40,397 nucleotides of DNA from Roseinatronobacter domitianus (GTDB lineage: Bacteria; Pseudomonadota; Alphaproteobacteria; Rhodobacterales; Rhodobacteraceae), in the NCBI RefSeq assembly GCF_023336755.1, contig NZ_JALZWP010000020.1, positions 1-40,397 of the forward strand, written 5' to 3'. Within the stretch, counting starts at the first letter, position 1. Every line of letters begins with the position of its first letter. Shown one piece after another: positions 31,460 to 40,225 of this stretch. The notes under the pieces were generated by a model. It had not been told where the DNA came from and ran no database searches. It saw only the letters and a list, made by a program, of their open reading frames with translations. Position numbers and translations under genes: made by a program.

Positions 31460-34400
31460 TTACGTCTTGAACACACGGTAAATGGCCGGGATCACCAGAA
31501 CTGTCAGCATGGTTGACGTGAGCAAGCCGAATAACAACGACAAAGCCAGCCCCTGAAAGATCGGATCGGCAAGGATGACCGTGGCCCCGAACATCGCGGC
31601 CAGCGCCGTAAGAAGGATTGGCTTGAACCGGATCGCTCCGGCCTCGAGTAGAATGTCCACCGGGTCTTTATCCGCAGGGTCGGTATGACGGATGAAATCC
31701 ACCAGCAGAATTGAGTTGCGCACGATAATCCCCGCCAATGCGATGAACCCGATCATCGAGGTGGCCGAAAACGGCGCGCCCCACAGCCAATGGCCAAACA
31801 TGATCCCCAGAAAGGTCAGCGGAACAGGTGTCAGCACCACCAACGGCACGCGGAACGACCCGAACTGCGCCACAACCAGCACATAGATCCCCAGCAGCGC
31901 CACGCCGAAGGCCGCGCCCATGTCGCGGAAAGTCACCCATGTGACCTGCCATTCGCCTTCCCACAGAATCGTGGGACGGCTGTCGTCAATGGGTTGCCCG
32001 TTCAGCAAGATCAAGGGTTTCTCACCCTCGGCCCAGTCCATCTCATCCAGGGCTTTCCCCACTTCGACAATGCCATACAAAGGCGCCTCGAAACGACCGG
32101 CCAGTTCGGCCATCACCATTTCAGCCGGGCGGCCATTGCGGCGGAACACGGGATAGGACATCACCTCTTCTTCGATCCGCACCACATCGCCCAACTCGAC
32201 CACCCCGCGCGCGCCCGGCAGGACGTTGGCGGGGATCGGCGTGGAGAGAAAGCGCTCATCCATCACCCGGTCGGACAGGGCGCGTGCCACGGTGATCGGG
32301 ATCGGGCGGCGGCCGTCTTCACGGTGAGAATAGCCCACCACGGTTTCGCCGTTCAGGATGCCGATCGTGTCGAACACATCGCTTTCCTGCACCGCGAAGA
32401 ACTCCAGATCGTCGGGCGAGATCAGCGCCCGCAAGCGGCGCGGCGGGGTGCCGAAACTGTCATCCACATCGACGATGAAATCAACACTCTCGAAGGCTTG
32501 CCGCAGTTTGCGGGCCGTGTCGCGGCGGGCCTCTGGCGTGGGGCCGTACACCTCTGCAAGCAGCGTGGCCATGACGGGCGGTCCGGGTGGCGGCTCTACC
32601 GTTTTCAGGCTGGCACCCTGAGGCAGATCCAGCGCCTGCAAACGGCCGCGCAGGTCCAGCGCGATGTCATGACTGGCGCGGTCGCCATCCTTGGACAGGT
32701 TGATCTGCACATCGCCCATATGCGGATCAGCGCGCAGGAAATAGTGGCGCACCAGCCCGTTGAAGTTGAAGGGGGCTGCGGTGCCTGCATAGGTCTGCAC
32801 GCTCAGCACTTCGGGCAGGTCCATTGCGATACGCGCCACCGATTGCACCACGCCATCCGTGGTTTCCACCGCCGTGCCTTCGGGCATGTCAATGACCACA
32901 GCCAATTCCTGCTTGTTGTCGAAGGGCAGCAGTTTGACCGTCACATGCTGCGTGTAAAGCAACCCGAGCGAGCCAAAAGACAGCAGCGCCGTTATCAGCA
33001 GAAAGCTCATGCTGCGGGTCTTGGTAGCCAGAATGGGGGTCGCTACACGTGTGAAGGTCCGGCCCAGAAAGCCGCCATCGCTTGCATCATGGCCATGCAT
33101 CGGTGCATTGCCCGCGATCTTGACCATCAGCCACGGCGTGACCATGACCGCGATAAAAAATGAGATAATCATCGCCGCAGAGGCCACAGCCGGTATCGGG
33201 CTCATATATGGCCCCATCAGGCCAGAGACGAACAACATCGGCATAAGCGCTGCAACCACCGTAAGCGTCGCCACGATGGTGGGGTTGCCGACCTCGGCCA
33301 CGGCATCGATGGCGCGTGTCACGCGGTCGCGCCCATCTTTCATACCCCAATGGCGCGCGATATTCTCAATCACCACGATGGCATCATCAACAAGGATACC
33401 GATAGAGAAGATCAATGCAAAAAGCGACACACGGTTAAGCGTGTACCCCATGATCCATGCAGCAAACAGCGTCAGCAGGATCGTGACCGGAATGACCACA
33501 GCGACAACGATGCTTTCGCGCCAGCCAATCGCCACCAGCGTCAACAAGATGATCGAGAGCGTCGCCAGAAACAATTTGACCAGCAGCGTATCGGCCTTTT
33601 TCTGCGCGGTTTCGCCGTAGTTGCGGGTGATCTCGACCGCCACACTATCGGGGATCAAGGTCTGTTGCAGCGCGGCGGTGCGATCCAGAATATTGTCAGC
33701 CACAACAACCGCGTTCGAGCCCGCCCGCTTGGCAAAGGCCAGCGTCACGGCAGGGCTGCGCGTCACGGTGCCATCTGCGGCACGGTCGATATGCGCCACG
33801 ATCCGATCAGACATGTCCGGCACGAATTCTATTGTCGTCACATCGCCCACATAGACCGGGCGATTGTCGCGTGTGGTCAACAGCAGACCTGCAATTTCGG
33901 CAGGGGCTGTCAGGCTTTGACCTGCCACAAGCCCGATCTGTTGGCCGCCGTCACGCAGCCTGCCCGCAGCCATGGTGCGGTTGGCCGATTGCACCTTGCC
34001 CGCCAGTTGCTGCAACGTAACGCCATAAAGGGCCATGCGTTCGGGGTCAGGCGCGATGCGGATCGCCTCTGACGCTTCGCCAACGATATAGCTCAGACCG
34101 ACATCTGAAACCTTGGACAGATCGGCGCGCATTTCGCGCGCCAGACGCGTCAGAGCATTGGCGCTGACCTCGGCGCCATCCTGCCCCGTCAGGGTTAAAG
34201 TAACGATGGCCACATCATCAATCCCACGCCCGATAATCAGCGGTTCGGGAATGCCAACCGGAATCCGGTCCATATTCGCGCGGATTTTTTCATGCACCCT
34301 TAGAATGGCGGCATCGGATGAGGTGCCAACCTTGAACCGGGCGGTGATGACCGCGCTGTCATCCATTGTCTGAGAGTAGACATGTTCGACATCGTCGATG

Positions 34401-34648
34401 GCCTGAAGGATGGTTTCCATCGGTTCAGAGACCAGCCTCGCGGCATCCTCGGCCTTCAAACCGGGCGCCTGCATCAGGATATTCACCATCGGAACCGAAA
34501 TTTGCGGCTCTTCTTCACGCGGGACGACCATCAGCGCGATCAGCCCCATTGCAAGGGCGGCCAGCATGATAAGCGGGGTGAGGGGCGAGCGGATGAACCC
34601 TTTGGTCAGGTTGCCGGCAATGCCCAGCGATTGTTGCTCGCTGCTCAT
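31460..34648 (-). CDS. RND efflux transporter permease
   Basis: A proton-driven inner-membrane pump of 1062 residues, the normal RND length, with two halves each made of six helices and a large periplasmic domain. The first helix region is followed by VPREEEPQISVPMVNI, typical of one HAE/CzcA-like branch. The proton-relay aspartate pair is in SIGILVDDAIVVIENIARH, and MPMLFVSGLMGPYMSPIP follows. The start codon overlaps the stop of the adaptor gene (ATGA). No outer-membrane channel gene is present, so a channel encoded elsewhere is needed. Substrate class (drug, metal or lipid) cannot be read from sequence. Confidence 0.93.
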   Translation of the reverse strand: MSSEQQSLGIAGNLTKGFIRSPLTPLIMLAALAMGLIALMVVPREEEPQISVPMVNILMQAPGLKAEDAARLVSEPMETILQAIDDVEHVYSQTMDDSAVITARFKVGTSSDAAILRVHEKIRANMDRIPVGIPEPLIIGRGIDDVAIVTLTLTGQDGAEVSANALTRLAREMRADLSKVSDVGLSYIVGEASEAIRIAPDPERMALYGVTLQQLAGKVQSANRTMAAGRLRDGGQQIGLVAGQSLTAPAEIAGLLLTTRDNRPVYVGDVTTIEFVPDMSDRIVAHIDRAADGTVTRSPAVTLAFAKRAGSNAVVVADNILDRTAALQQTLIPDSVAVEITRNYGETAQKKADTLLVKLFLATLSIILLTLVAIGWRESIVVAVVIPVTILLTLFAAWIMGYTLNRVSLFALIFSIGILVDDAIVVIENIARHWGMKDGRDRVTRAIDAVAEVGNPTIVATLTVVAALMPMLFVSGLMGPYMSPIPAVASAAMIISFFIAVMVTPWLMVKIAGNAPMHGHDASDGGFLGRTFTRVATPILATKTRSMSFLLITALLSFGSLGLLYTQHVTVKLLPFDNKQELAVVIDMPEGTAVETTDGVVQSVARIAMDLPEVLSVQTYAGTAAPFNFNGLVRHYFLRADPHMGDVQINLSKDGDRASHDIALDLRGRLQALDLPQGASLKTVEPPPGPPVMATLLAEVYGPTPEARRDTARKLRQAFESVDFIVDVDDSFGTPPRRLRALISPDDLEFFAVQESDVFDTIGILNGETVVGYSHREDGRRPIPITVARALSDRVMDERFLSTPIPANVLPGARGVVELGDVVRIEEEVMSYPVFRRNGRPAEMVMAELAGRFEAPLYGIVEVGKALDEMDWAEGEKPLILLNGQPIDDSRPTILWEGEWQVTWVTFRDMGAAFGVALLGIYVLVVAQFGSFRVPLVVLTPVPLTFLGIMFGHWLWGAPFSATSMIGFIALAGIIVRNSILLVDFIRHTDPADKDPVDILLEAGAIRFKPILLTALAAMFGATVILADPIFQGLALSLLFGLLTSTMLTVLVIPAIYRVFKT

Positions 34649-35610
34649 TTCAAGACCACCGTGTCACCAGCGGACAGACCAGACAAAACCTCGCGCATCA
34701 CCGTGCCGTCCAATTCGTGCAGTTGCCCCAGCATCACAACCCGCTCGACCTGTTGCGGGGCATCTACCGTCACAAAGTCCAGCCCGGCGCGCGTGGTGAT
34801 GGCGCCTTGCGGCACCAAAAGCGCGCTGCGGCTGCCCACGGCCAGCCGGACCAAAACGCGGGCGGCGACAAACGCATCGCTCAGCCCGTCAACCGATACA
34901 TCTGCACTGACACGGCCATCATCAATCTGCGGGTAGATGCGGGCAATGCGGCCTGTCGCACTGTCACCTGCACCGTCAATCGCGATCTCGTCCCCCTCGG
35001 ACAAAGCGCGGGCATGGCGTTCGGGAATGGCAAGGCGCAGAAAGAACCCGCCACCTCCCAGCGTTGCCACGGCCTCGCCCGGCATCACCACGGCTCCGGC
35101 AGCCGCGGGGACGGTCAGCACCAAGCCCGCGATCGGGGCCAGCACCTCGCCCTCGCTGGCCTGTTGCTCGACGACCGAACGCTCGGCGCGATTGGCCTCT
35201 ATCTGCCCGCGAAGCACATCCACTTGCGTTCGAAGCGCGTCCAGACGCTGCGCGGTGGTCACGCCGCGTTCCAGCAACGCCTCGGCGCGTTCCAACTCGC
35301 TTTGCGCATTGGTCAGTTGCGATTGCAGCGATTGCTCTTGTGCATCAATGGAGCGCAGGCGCAGTTCCAGCTTTTCATCGACCACACGGGCCAGAACCTG
35401 ACCAGCCTCCACCCTGTCACCTTCAGCCACATCCAGCGTGACCAAAGTTCCCCCCAAGCGCGCGCGGGCGGGCAGACGTGTCTGTGGTTCAATCTGGCCA
35501 TAAACCGCTTTCCAGTCGGTCACAGGCTGCAATGAAAGGGTCAGGGTATCGGCGAAAGCGACCGGTGCCGCGGCCAAAAACCCGATCAGGGCTACCAGTT
35601 GCATTCTCAT
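34645..35610 (-). CDS. RND efflux periplasmic adaptor subunit
   Basis: A membrane-fusion protein that links the pump to an outer-membrane channel, 321 residues. It has a signal peptide (MRMQLVALIGFLAAAPVAFA) with no lipobox cysteine. A lipoyl half-motif follows (ARLGGTLVTLDVAEGDRVEAGQVLA), then a coiled-coil hairpin (about 85-145, rich in Glu/Gln/Arg) and the second lipoyl half (VLAPIAGLVLTVPAAAGAVV). ATG at 35610 is chosen because GGAGG lies 6-7 nt upstream; the frame is open to 35655. First gene of the operon, coupled to the permease. An inverted repeat 46 bp upstream may be its operator. Confidence 0.9.
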   Translation of the reverse strand: MRMQLVALIGFLAAAPVAFADTLTLSLQPVTDWKAVYGQIEPQTRLPARARLGGTLVTLDVAEGDRVEAGQVLARVVDEKLELRLRSIDAQEQSLQSQLTNAQSELERAEALLERGVTTAQRLDALRTQVDVLRGQIEANRAERSVVEQQASEGEVLAPIAGLVLTVPAAAGAVVMPGEAVATLGGGGFFLRLAIPERHARALSEGDEIAIDGAGDSATGRIARIYPQIDDGRVSADVSVDGLSDAFVAARVLVRLAVGSRSALLVPQGAITTRAGLDFVTVDAPQQVERVVMLGQLHELDGTVMREVLSGLSAGDTVVLK

Positions 35611-35655
35611 GTGCGCCTCCATCCAAAATCGCGGTCCTATCCCGCGCAGCATCAC

Positions 35656-35681
35656 ATTCTAAATAAGGAATATATTAGAAT
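35656..35681. promoter_or_regulatory. inverted repeat in the RND operon promoter
   Basis: Perfect 7-bp arms ATTCTAA and TTAGAAT with a 12-bp AT-rich spacer, 46 bp upstream of the adaptor start. Size and symmetry suit a dimeric repressor such as TetR or MarR type, but no regulator gene is adjacent. Confidence 0.5.
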
Positions 35682-35898
35682 AAGACAATGGACACCAATC
35701 ATGAGACTTGAATTTCACCACCCTATCCGTTCGGAAGCTAGCGTCAAAGGCCTGTGTTTTTTGGGTCGCCGGCGCGCTTGCGGCGCCATCCCGTCGCATT
35801 GGTAGCGTGCCGCTCAGCATGGGCAAATGCCATCCTCAAACCAGTCAATATGCGCCCATCGCCCGCTTGGCAGGTTAATGATTGTAGGCTCGGGCATG

Positions 35899-37248
35899 TC
35901 AGTGATGCGCCAATACGCTGCGCGCTGCTTCGCGCCCCGACAACACGGCCCCATGCGCAGTCCCGAAATATTCTGACGATGCGGCTTCACCCGCGAACCA
36001 AACTTGTCCGTCCCAGTCTGCCCCCTCAAGCGCGTGGCGGGTTCTGGGGCTGGTGCCGACAGCGTTGAAACTGTAACTGCCTAGCGCATACCGATCCTGT
36101 CCCCAGCGGGTTACCTGTGCGGCGGTCGGGGCGGGGAAACGCGCGCCGAACATGGCGCGCAGCGCCTCAAGCGCGGCGGCGATTGTCGCGCGGTCGTTTA
36201 GCATTTCGACGTCTTCTGCTGCATCAGCGGCATTGAGTCCCAGCAGAACTGGCGCGCCAAGGGGGCGCGCAAGCGACACCCATTCCGCCCAATATCCGGC
36301 GCGCGGCCCAAGCCAGCCAATCCAATCGACATCATCTGGCCAGTGCACATGTTCAAATCTTAACAAGCACTTGTTCAGAAGACCCATGCGCAGCCCGTCG
36401 ATTGCCGCCGTCCGTTCGCGCGCAAGGGGCTGTGCAAACCGCACCCGCCCCGATCGCAGCACGCCAAGTGGCAAGGTGCAGATCACCTTGCTGGCGGAGA
36501 TCCGACTGCCATCGGCAAGGCGCACCGACCCCGCCGCAATCTGGGTCACTTCAGTAGACATACGAATATCCAGCCCGCGTGCAAGATGGGCCGTGACCTG
36601 GTCAAACCCATCTGGAAACAGCATATCAGACCCAGCGAATTTCTGTGTCTCTTGCCCATACCATGCGGACAGAAGGCTCACAGGACTGCCATATTCCTGT
36701 TCCAGCGTGCTGTTCACCAGATACGACACCAGACGCCGTATGTCGGGTGACGCGGCATGCCAATCGGCTGACGCCTCCAGCGCTGCTATAACCGACACAT
36801 CACGCTCCAGCGCCTCGGTGGCTGCAAGCGCGCGTGCCAAAATGCGCTCGGCCGGGCGCAGGTCAGGGTCTAGAGCGTCCCCGTATGGCCCAAGCAGCAT
36901 TGCGGCATCGTAGCTTGTGGGCGCAAGCTGCGCCCCAGCGTCATGCGCCAGAGCTGTTACTGGGTTGCCGCGTTGACCATGGATCCAGCTGGCGCCCAGA
37001 TCCATAGGCACATCGGGCCACAGGCGGGATGTGTGAATTCGCCCGCCGATCCGCGCGCGGGCTTCAAGGATGGTCACGTCATGTCCGGCATCGTGCAAGA
37101 TGCGCGCCGCCGATAGCCCGGCCAAGCCCGCTCCGATAATCAGGATGCGCTGCTGCGGCTGTGCATCAACAGGTTTTCCGCTCACTGCGAATAGTCCTGT
37201 GGCGCAAAGACCGGCAAGCACCTGCCTTCTAACCTGAAATTTGCTCAC
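35899..37248 (-). CDS. flavin monoamine/polyamine oxidase family protein, Tat-exported
   Basis: An FAD-dependent amine oxidase of 449 residues. A twin-arginine signal ([19 protein letters not shown]) implies export of the folded flavoprotein. The FAD fold is clear: [17 protein letters not shown], then [21 protein letters not shown] and the C-terminal [21 protein letters not shown] close the flavin and substrate site, as in polyamine and monoamine oxidases. The start is a GTG, with GGGGGAA about 11 nt upstream. It is a single gene with no clear partners. Likely substrates are polyamines or aromatic amines, giving an aldehyde, ammonia and peroxide in the periplasm. Confidence 0.88.
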   Translation of the reverse strand: MSKFQVRRQVLAGLCATGLFAVSGKPVDAQPQQRILIIGAGLAGLSAARILHDAGHDVTILEARARIGGRIHTSRLWPDVPMDLGASWIHGQRGNPVTALAHDAGAQLAPTSYDAAMLLGPYGDALDPDLRPAERILARALAATEALERDVSVIAALEASADWHAASPDIRRLVSYLVNSTLEQEYGSPVSLLSAWYGQETQKFAGSDMLFPDGFDQVTAHLARGLDIRMSTEVTQIAAGSVRLADGSRISASKVICTLPLGVLRSGRVRFAQPLARERTAAIDGLRMGLLNKCLLRFEHVHWPDDVDWIGWLGPRAGYWAEWVSLARPLGAPVLLGLNAADAAEDVEMLNDRATIAAALEALRAMFGARFPAPTAAQVTRWGQDRYALGSYSFNAVGTSPRTRHALEGADWDGQVWFAGEAASSEYFGTAHGAVLSGREAARSVLAHH

Positions 37249-37533
37249 AACTGAATTCCCCCACAGTCACTTTTGCAGTGTAGCCGAAAGTTAACCTACC
37301 AACCAATAACGCCGCAGGCCTGTGTTGCTGCGCCAAGATTGGCATTCTGCAAAAATACGATGCAGTGTGGCGGCGCAAACTTTGTTTGATCATCCCATCA
37401 GATTGGCCCAAACTGAAAAAGCCCGATTTCCCAGCCATTCGAGGCGGTGCTTGGCAGCCAATCAAGCATCAGCCCTTGAGAAGGCGTTGATGGGTCAGGT
37501 GAATTGAGCCGGAAATAAAGTATAAACACTATC

Positions 37534-37547
37534 TGTCGCATGCGACA
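37534..37547. promoter_or_regulatory. 14-bp perfect palindrome over the antiporter start
   Basis: TGTCGCATGCGACA is a perfect palindrome that contains the first possible ATG (37540) of the antiporter gene. No ribosome site precedes that ATG. It could be an operator, or the real start may be the ATG at 37552. Confidence 0.45.
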
Positions 37548-38737
37548 AACGATGCATCATGAGGCCTTTTCACTTGCGGCAATCGCTTTGATGGGAGTGG
37601 CTGCGCTGGCCGCGTTTTTGCCCGCTACTCTGCGTATTGCAATCGTGCCAGCGGTCCTTCTGGAAATCCTGTTTGGCGCGCGGATCGGGCCGCAGGGCTT
37701 GAACCTTGCGGCACCCAGCGTGACGCATGACATGATAGCAGAACTGGGGCTGGCGGTTCTGTTCCTCATTGCCGGTTTCGCAATAAATCCACAAGAAGTG
37801 CGCGGCGCCCCCACTCGACTTGCGATCAAGGGGTAGTTGCCTCTCTCGGTCTTGCGGTTGTGCTTGCGTTTGCTGGCCATGCACCTGGGATATTGCCGGC
37901 CGCGGCTTTCGTCGCAATCGCGATTTCCACCACAGCAATCGGCGCGCTGATGCCCGTTCTCAAGGATCAAGGTTTGCTTGCGCCACCTTATGGCCCGTAT
38001 GTTCTGGCCTCTGGAGCAGCAGGAGAGGCCTTTCCCCTTGTTGCCTTATCGCTTGTTCTGGCTGGGGTGTGGCGGGTTTTGGAGTGCAAAGCGTCGTGCT
38101 CGTTACCTTTGCGATTACTGCCTTGGGGGCCATTTTGCTGGCAGGGCGCATCCGACATTTGCGCTTGCCGCCCGTGCTCCGCGATACAATGGCAAGCGCC
38201 GGGCAGTTTCCGGTTCGGCTGGCGGTTTTCCTTGCTGTCAGCTTCGCCCTTGCAGGGCAACATCTTGGTCTTGATCTGGTGCTTGGGGCATTTGTGGCTG
38301 GAGCAGTCCTGCGCGCGCTTATGCCTGCGGATCTGCATCACGATCTGATGACGCGGCTTTCTGCTGTCGGATACGGCTTTTTGATCCCGATATTCTTCGT
38401 CACGTCCGGGATGAAGCTGGACATCGCCTCCATGGTGCACTCACCAATGGCGCTTGCGCTGGTGCCGGTCTTTGTCTTGATGATGTTGGGGGCGCGTTGG
38501 CTGCCGGTGTTGTGGCTTTACCGGAATATTCTGTCCATGCGCCAGAGGTTCGCGCTGGCCCTGCATTCGGGCACCCAACTGCCCTTGGTCGTAGAGATTG
38601 CTGCCATCGCGGTGGAGCGGGGAGAAATGCCAGACTGGTGCAGCGCGTCGCTTGTGTTGGCGGCGGTGATTACCCTCATGGTATTCCCTGCCCTTGCAAG
38701 TATCGTGATCCGGGACCGCGCAGCCGGACAATCTTGA
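37540..38737 (+). pseudogene. Kef-type cation/proton antiporter, two frameshifts
   Basis: A CPA2/Kef membrane exchanger split over three frames. Frame 1 (37540-37836) gives VLLEILFGARIGPQG and ELGLAVLFLIAGF. Frame 2 (about 37834-38075) gives GILPAAAFVAIAISTTAIGA and GPYVLASGAAGEAFPLVAL. Frame 3 (to 38737) gives LGLDLVLGAFVAGAVLRAL and FLIPIFFVTSGMKLDI. Adding one G at the run 37831-37834 and one at 38074-38076 restores a continuous protein of about 399 residues. It has the exchanger domain only, with no C-terminal RCK domain. Either recent decay or homopolymer sequencing error explains it. There is no clear ribosome site. Family identity is sure; functional state is not. Confidence 0.82.
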
Positions 38738-39001
38738 CACTTGCGGTTGCGTGTCGCCTTTCGCGTCTCGTCAGCAAGGTAAATACGGCCAAACGCCCGC
38801 ATTTGCGCCGGGCTCTTCTGCTCAGCCACAGGGGAAAGCAGATTTCATCCCGCACACCCAATAGGTGTTTTCAATGACTCCAAGTCAGGCTGATAGGCCC
38901 GCTTCGGTTAAATTTCGTTGACTCGTCATAAAGCGCAGTCAATCAGTAAACATGACGATGATCGCTATAGACGGGACACCATTCAATAAGGAGTTTCCGA
39001 A

Positions 39002-39318
39002 ATGACGTTCAAAACATCCTTCGCAGCCATCTTCTTCATGCCATTGGCCGGCTGCCAGATAGAAACGGGGGTCAAGGCTTCAATAGCGGCTCAGACTGGG
39101 ATGAGGCACGCTACGGCAAACCCTTTTCGCACAGTGAGGGCATTGTCTGTCTGCCCAAGCCACGCCAGTGCTGTGCAGACGGTCGCCTGTCGCATCGCTG
39201 GACCCAACGCATTTATGGCTGGTCACGACCTGCGATCGACGCAGCGCGCGCTTTGAAATCTGGAGCTTACTCATGCCCCTCGCCCGAACGCTTGCCCCCG
39301 CAATCTGCATGGCCCTGA
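39002..39318 (+). pseudogene. small secreted or lipoprotein gene, frameshifted
   Basis: I do not recognise the family. The start has AAGGAG 8 nt upstream and encodes MTFKTSFAAIFFMPLAGCQ, a lipoprotein-type signal with the lipobox LAGC. After about 39065 the original frame loses protein character, while the neighbouring frame reads GQGFNSGSDWDEARYGKPF and SEGIVCLPKPRQCCADGRLS, ending at 39318. One extra G in the run near 39069 would join the two. The mature part then has three cysteines (CLPKPRQCC). It overlaps the start of the next gene, as in an operon. Confidence 0.5.
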
Positions 39319-39773
39319 TAACGACGGCGGCCACGGGCCAGACCGATACACCGGTCGAACTTGCCAGTGCCACACCAGAGGCCCGGATGAACATCGCCGT
39401 CACGGCGCATGTCTTTGACTATTTCGTCGAATATGAGGGCTTGATGTAGGCAGAGGATGTGTTTCTGCTCAGCCTGATTGCCAAGATGAAAGCCCTGTCC
39501 ATGACCTGCGACGGCTTCAATCTTGATCCGGTGCGATACACTGCGGTAATGGGCGGCATCTTGGGCCCGCTTTACAGCATGTCCGCGAAAACCGAGCACC
39601 CCCAATCCAGCAACATACTCGTGACCATTGAGATGTCGGGCTATTCGATGTCCGCCGGGGGTAATATGGCCGTCGCTGCATGTAATCCGGACGGCTTTTG
39701 CGCGGCGGGCGACGTGCTGCGCGCGCAATTGACCAAAGACAACGCCGCACATCTGCTGATCTGGGCGGATTAA
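39273..39773 (+). pseudogene. secreted hypothetical protein with internal amber stop
   Basis: An unrecognised protein of 166 codons interrupted by TAG at 39447-39449. The start has GGAG 7 nt upstream and a signal peptide MPLARTLAPAICMALITTAA. Before the stop: NIAVTAHVFDYFVEYEG. In the same frame after it: EDVFLLSLIAKMKALSMTCD, and later NILVTIEMSGYSMSAGG and CNPDGFCAAGDVLRAQL, with four cysteines. Both halves look protein-like and are in one frame, so a single base change to TAG is the simplest reading. No suppressor or pyrrolysine context is seen. Confidence 0.55.
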
Positions 39774-39837
39774 TCCCCAGCGTGGCCCGCAATCGGGGCG
39801 GGCGGTTGTTGGAAAAGGTCGCGAGGGGGAACTGTCA

Positions 39838-40225
39838 ATGCGAAACCTGCTCCTACCCATGCTCTTGCTGTTCTGGCCAACACCGTCTTCGTCGATCATC
39901 AACGGGTTGCCCGCTGACGTTTCCGATTTCCGCTCTTTCGTGTCCATTCGTGTCATCAGCCCCTTCCCCAGTCATGGCGGACAGGAACTCAACGGCTGTG
40001 GTGGTGCGCTGGTTGCCCCCGATTGGGTGCTGACCGCGTTGCACTGCAAACCCATGTTCAAGGGCATTTCCAAAGGTGAAGCGTCGGTATTTGGGGGCGT
40101 CAATATACAAAGCGACGGCAGCTTCGGGGCCAGACTGTGCGTTGTGGAGGTTCGCTTCGCGCCCGTTTTGCTTGGCACCGCGCGCCTTGATGCCATGCTT
40201 TTGAAACTAGGGGCCGACGCCACAG
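39838..40225 (+). pseudogene. trypsin-like serine protease, truncated by an IS element
   Basis: The N-terminal part of an S1-family secreted protease. A signal peptide (MRNLLLPMLLLFWP) is followed by IINGLPADVSDFRSFVSIR, the mature start. The catalytic histidine is in CGGALVAPDWVLTALHC (H69) and the aspartate in RLDAMLLKL (D118). The GDSGGP serine motif and the whole second barrel are absent. The frame runs to a stop at 40257, but from about 40226 the sequence is IS3-type terminus. Family proteins are about 230-270 residues, so nearly half is lost and it cannot be active. GAGGGGGAA precedes the ATG. Confidence 0.8.

Noticed and set aside
31790-33163. A 457-codon open frame on the plus strand inside the RND pump gene
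   Set aside because: It is antisense to a full-length RND permease with clear motifs; its product is rich in His, Arg and Gln with no family features, as expected for a shadow frame in GC-rich DNA.
37540-38737. Programmed frameshifting in the antiporter
   Set aside because: No slippery heptamer or downstream structure is evident, two shifts would be needed, and simple missing-G events explain both.
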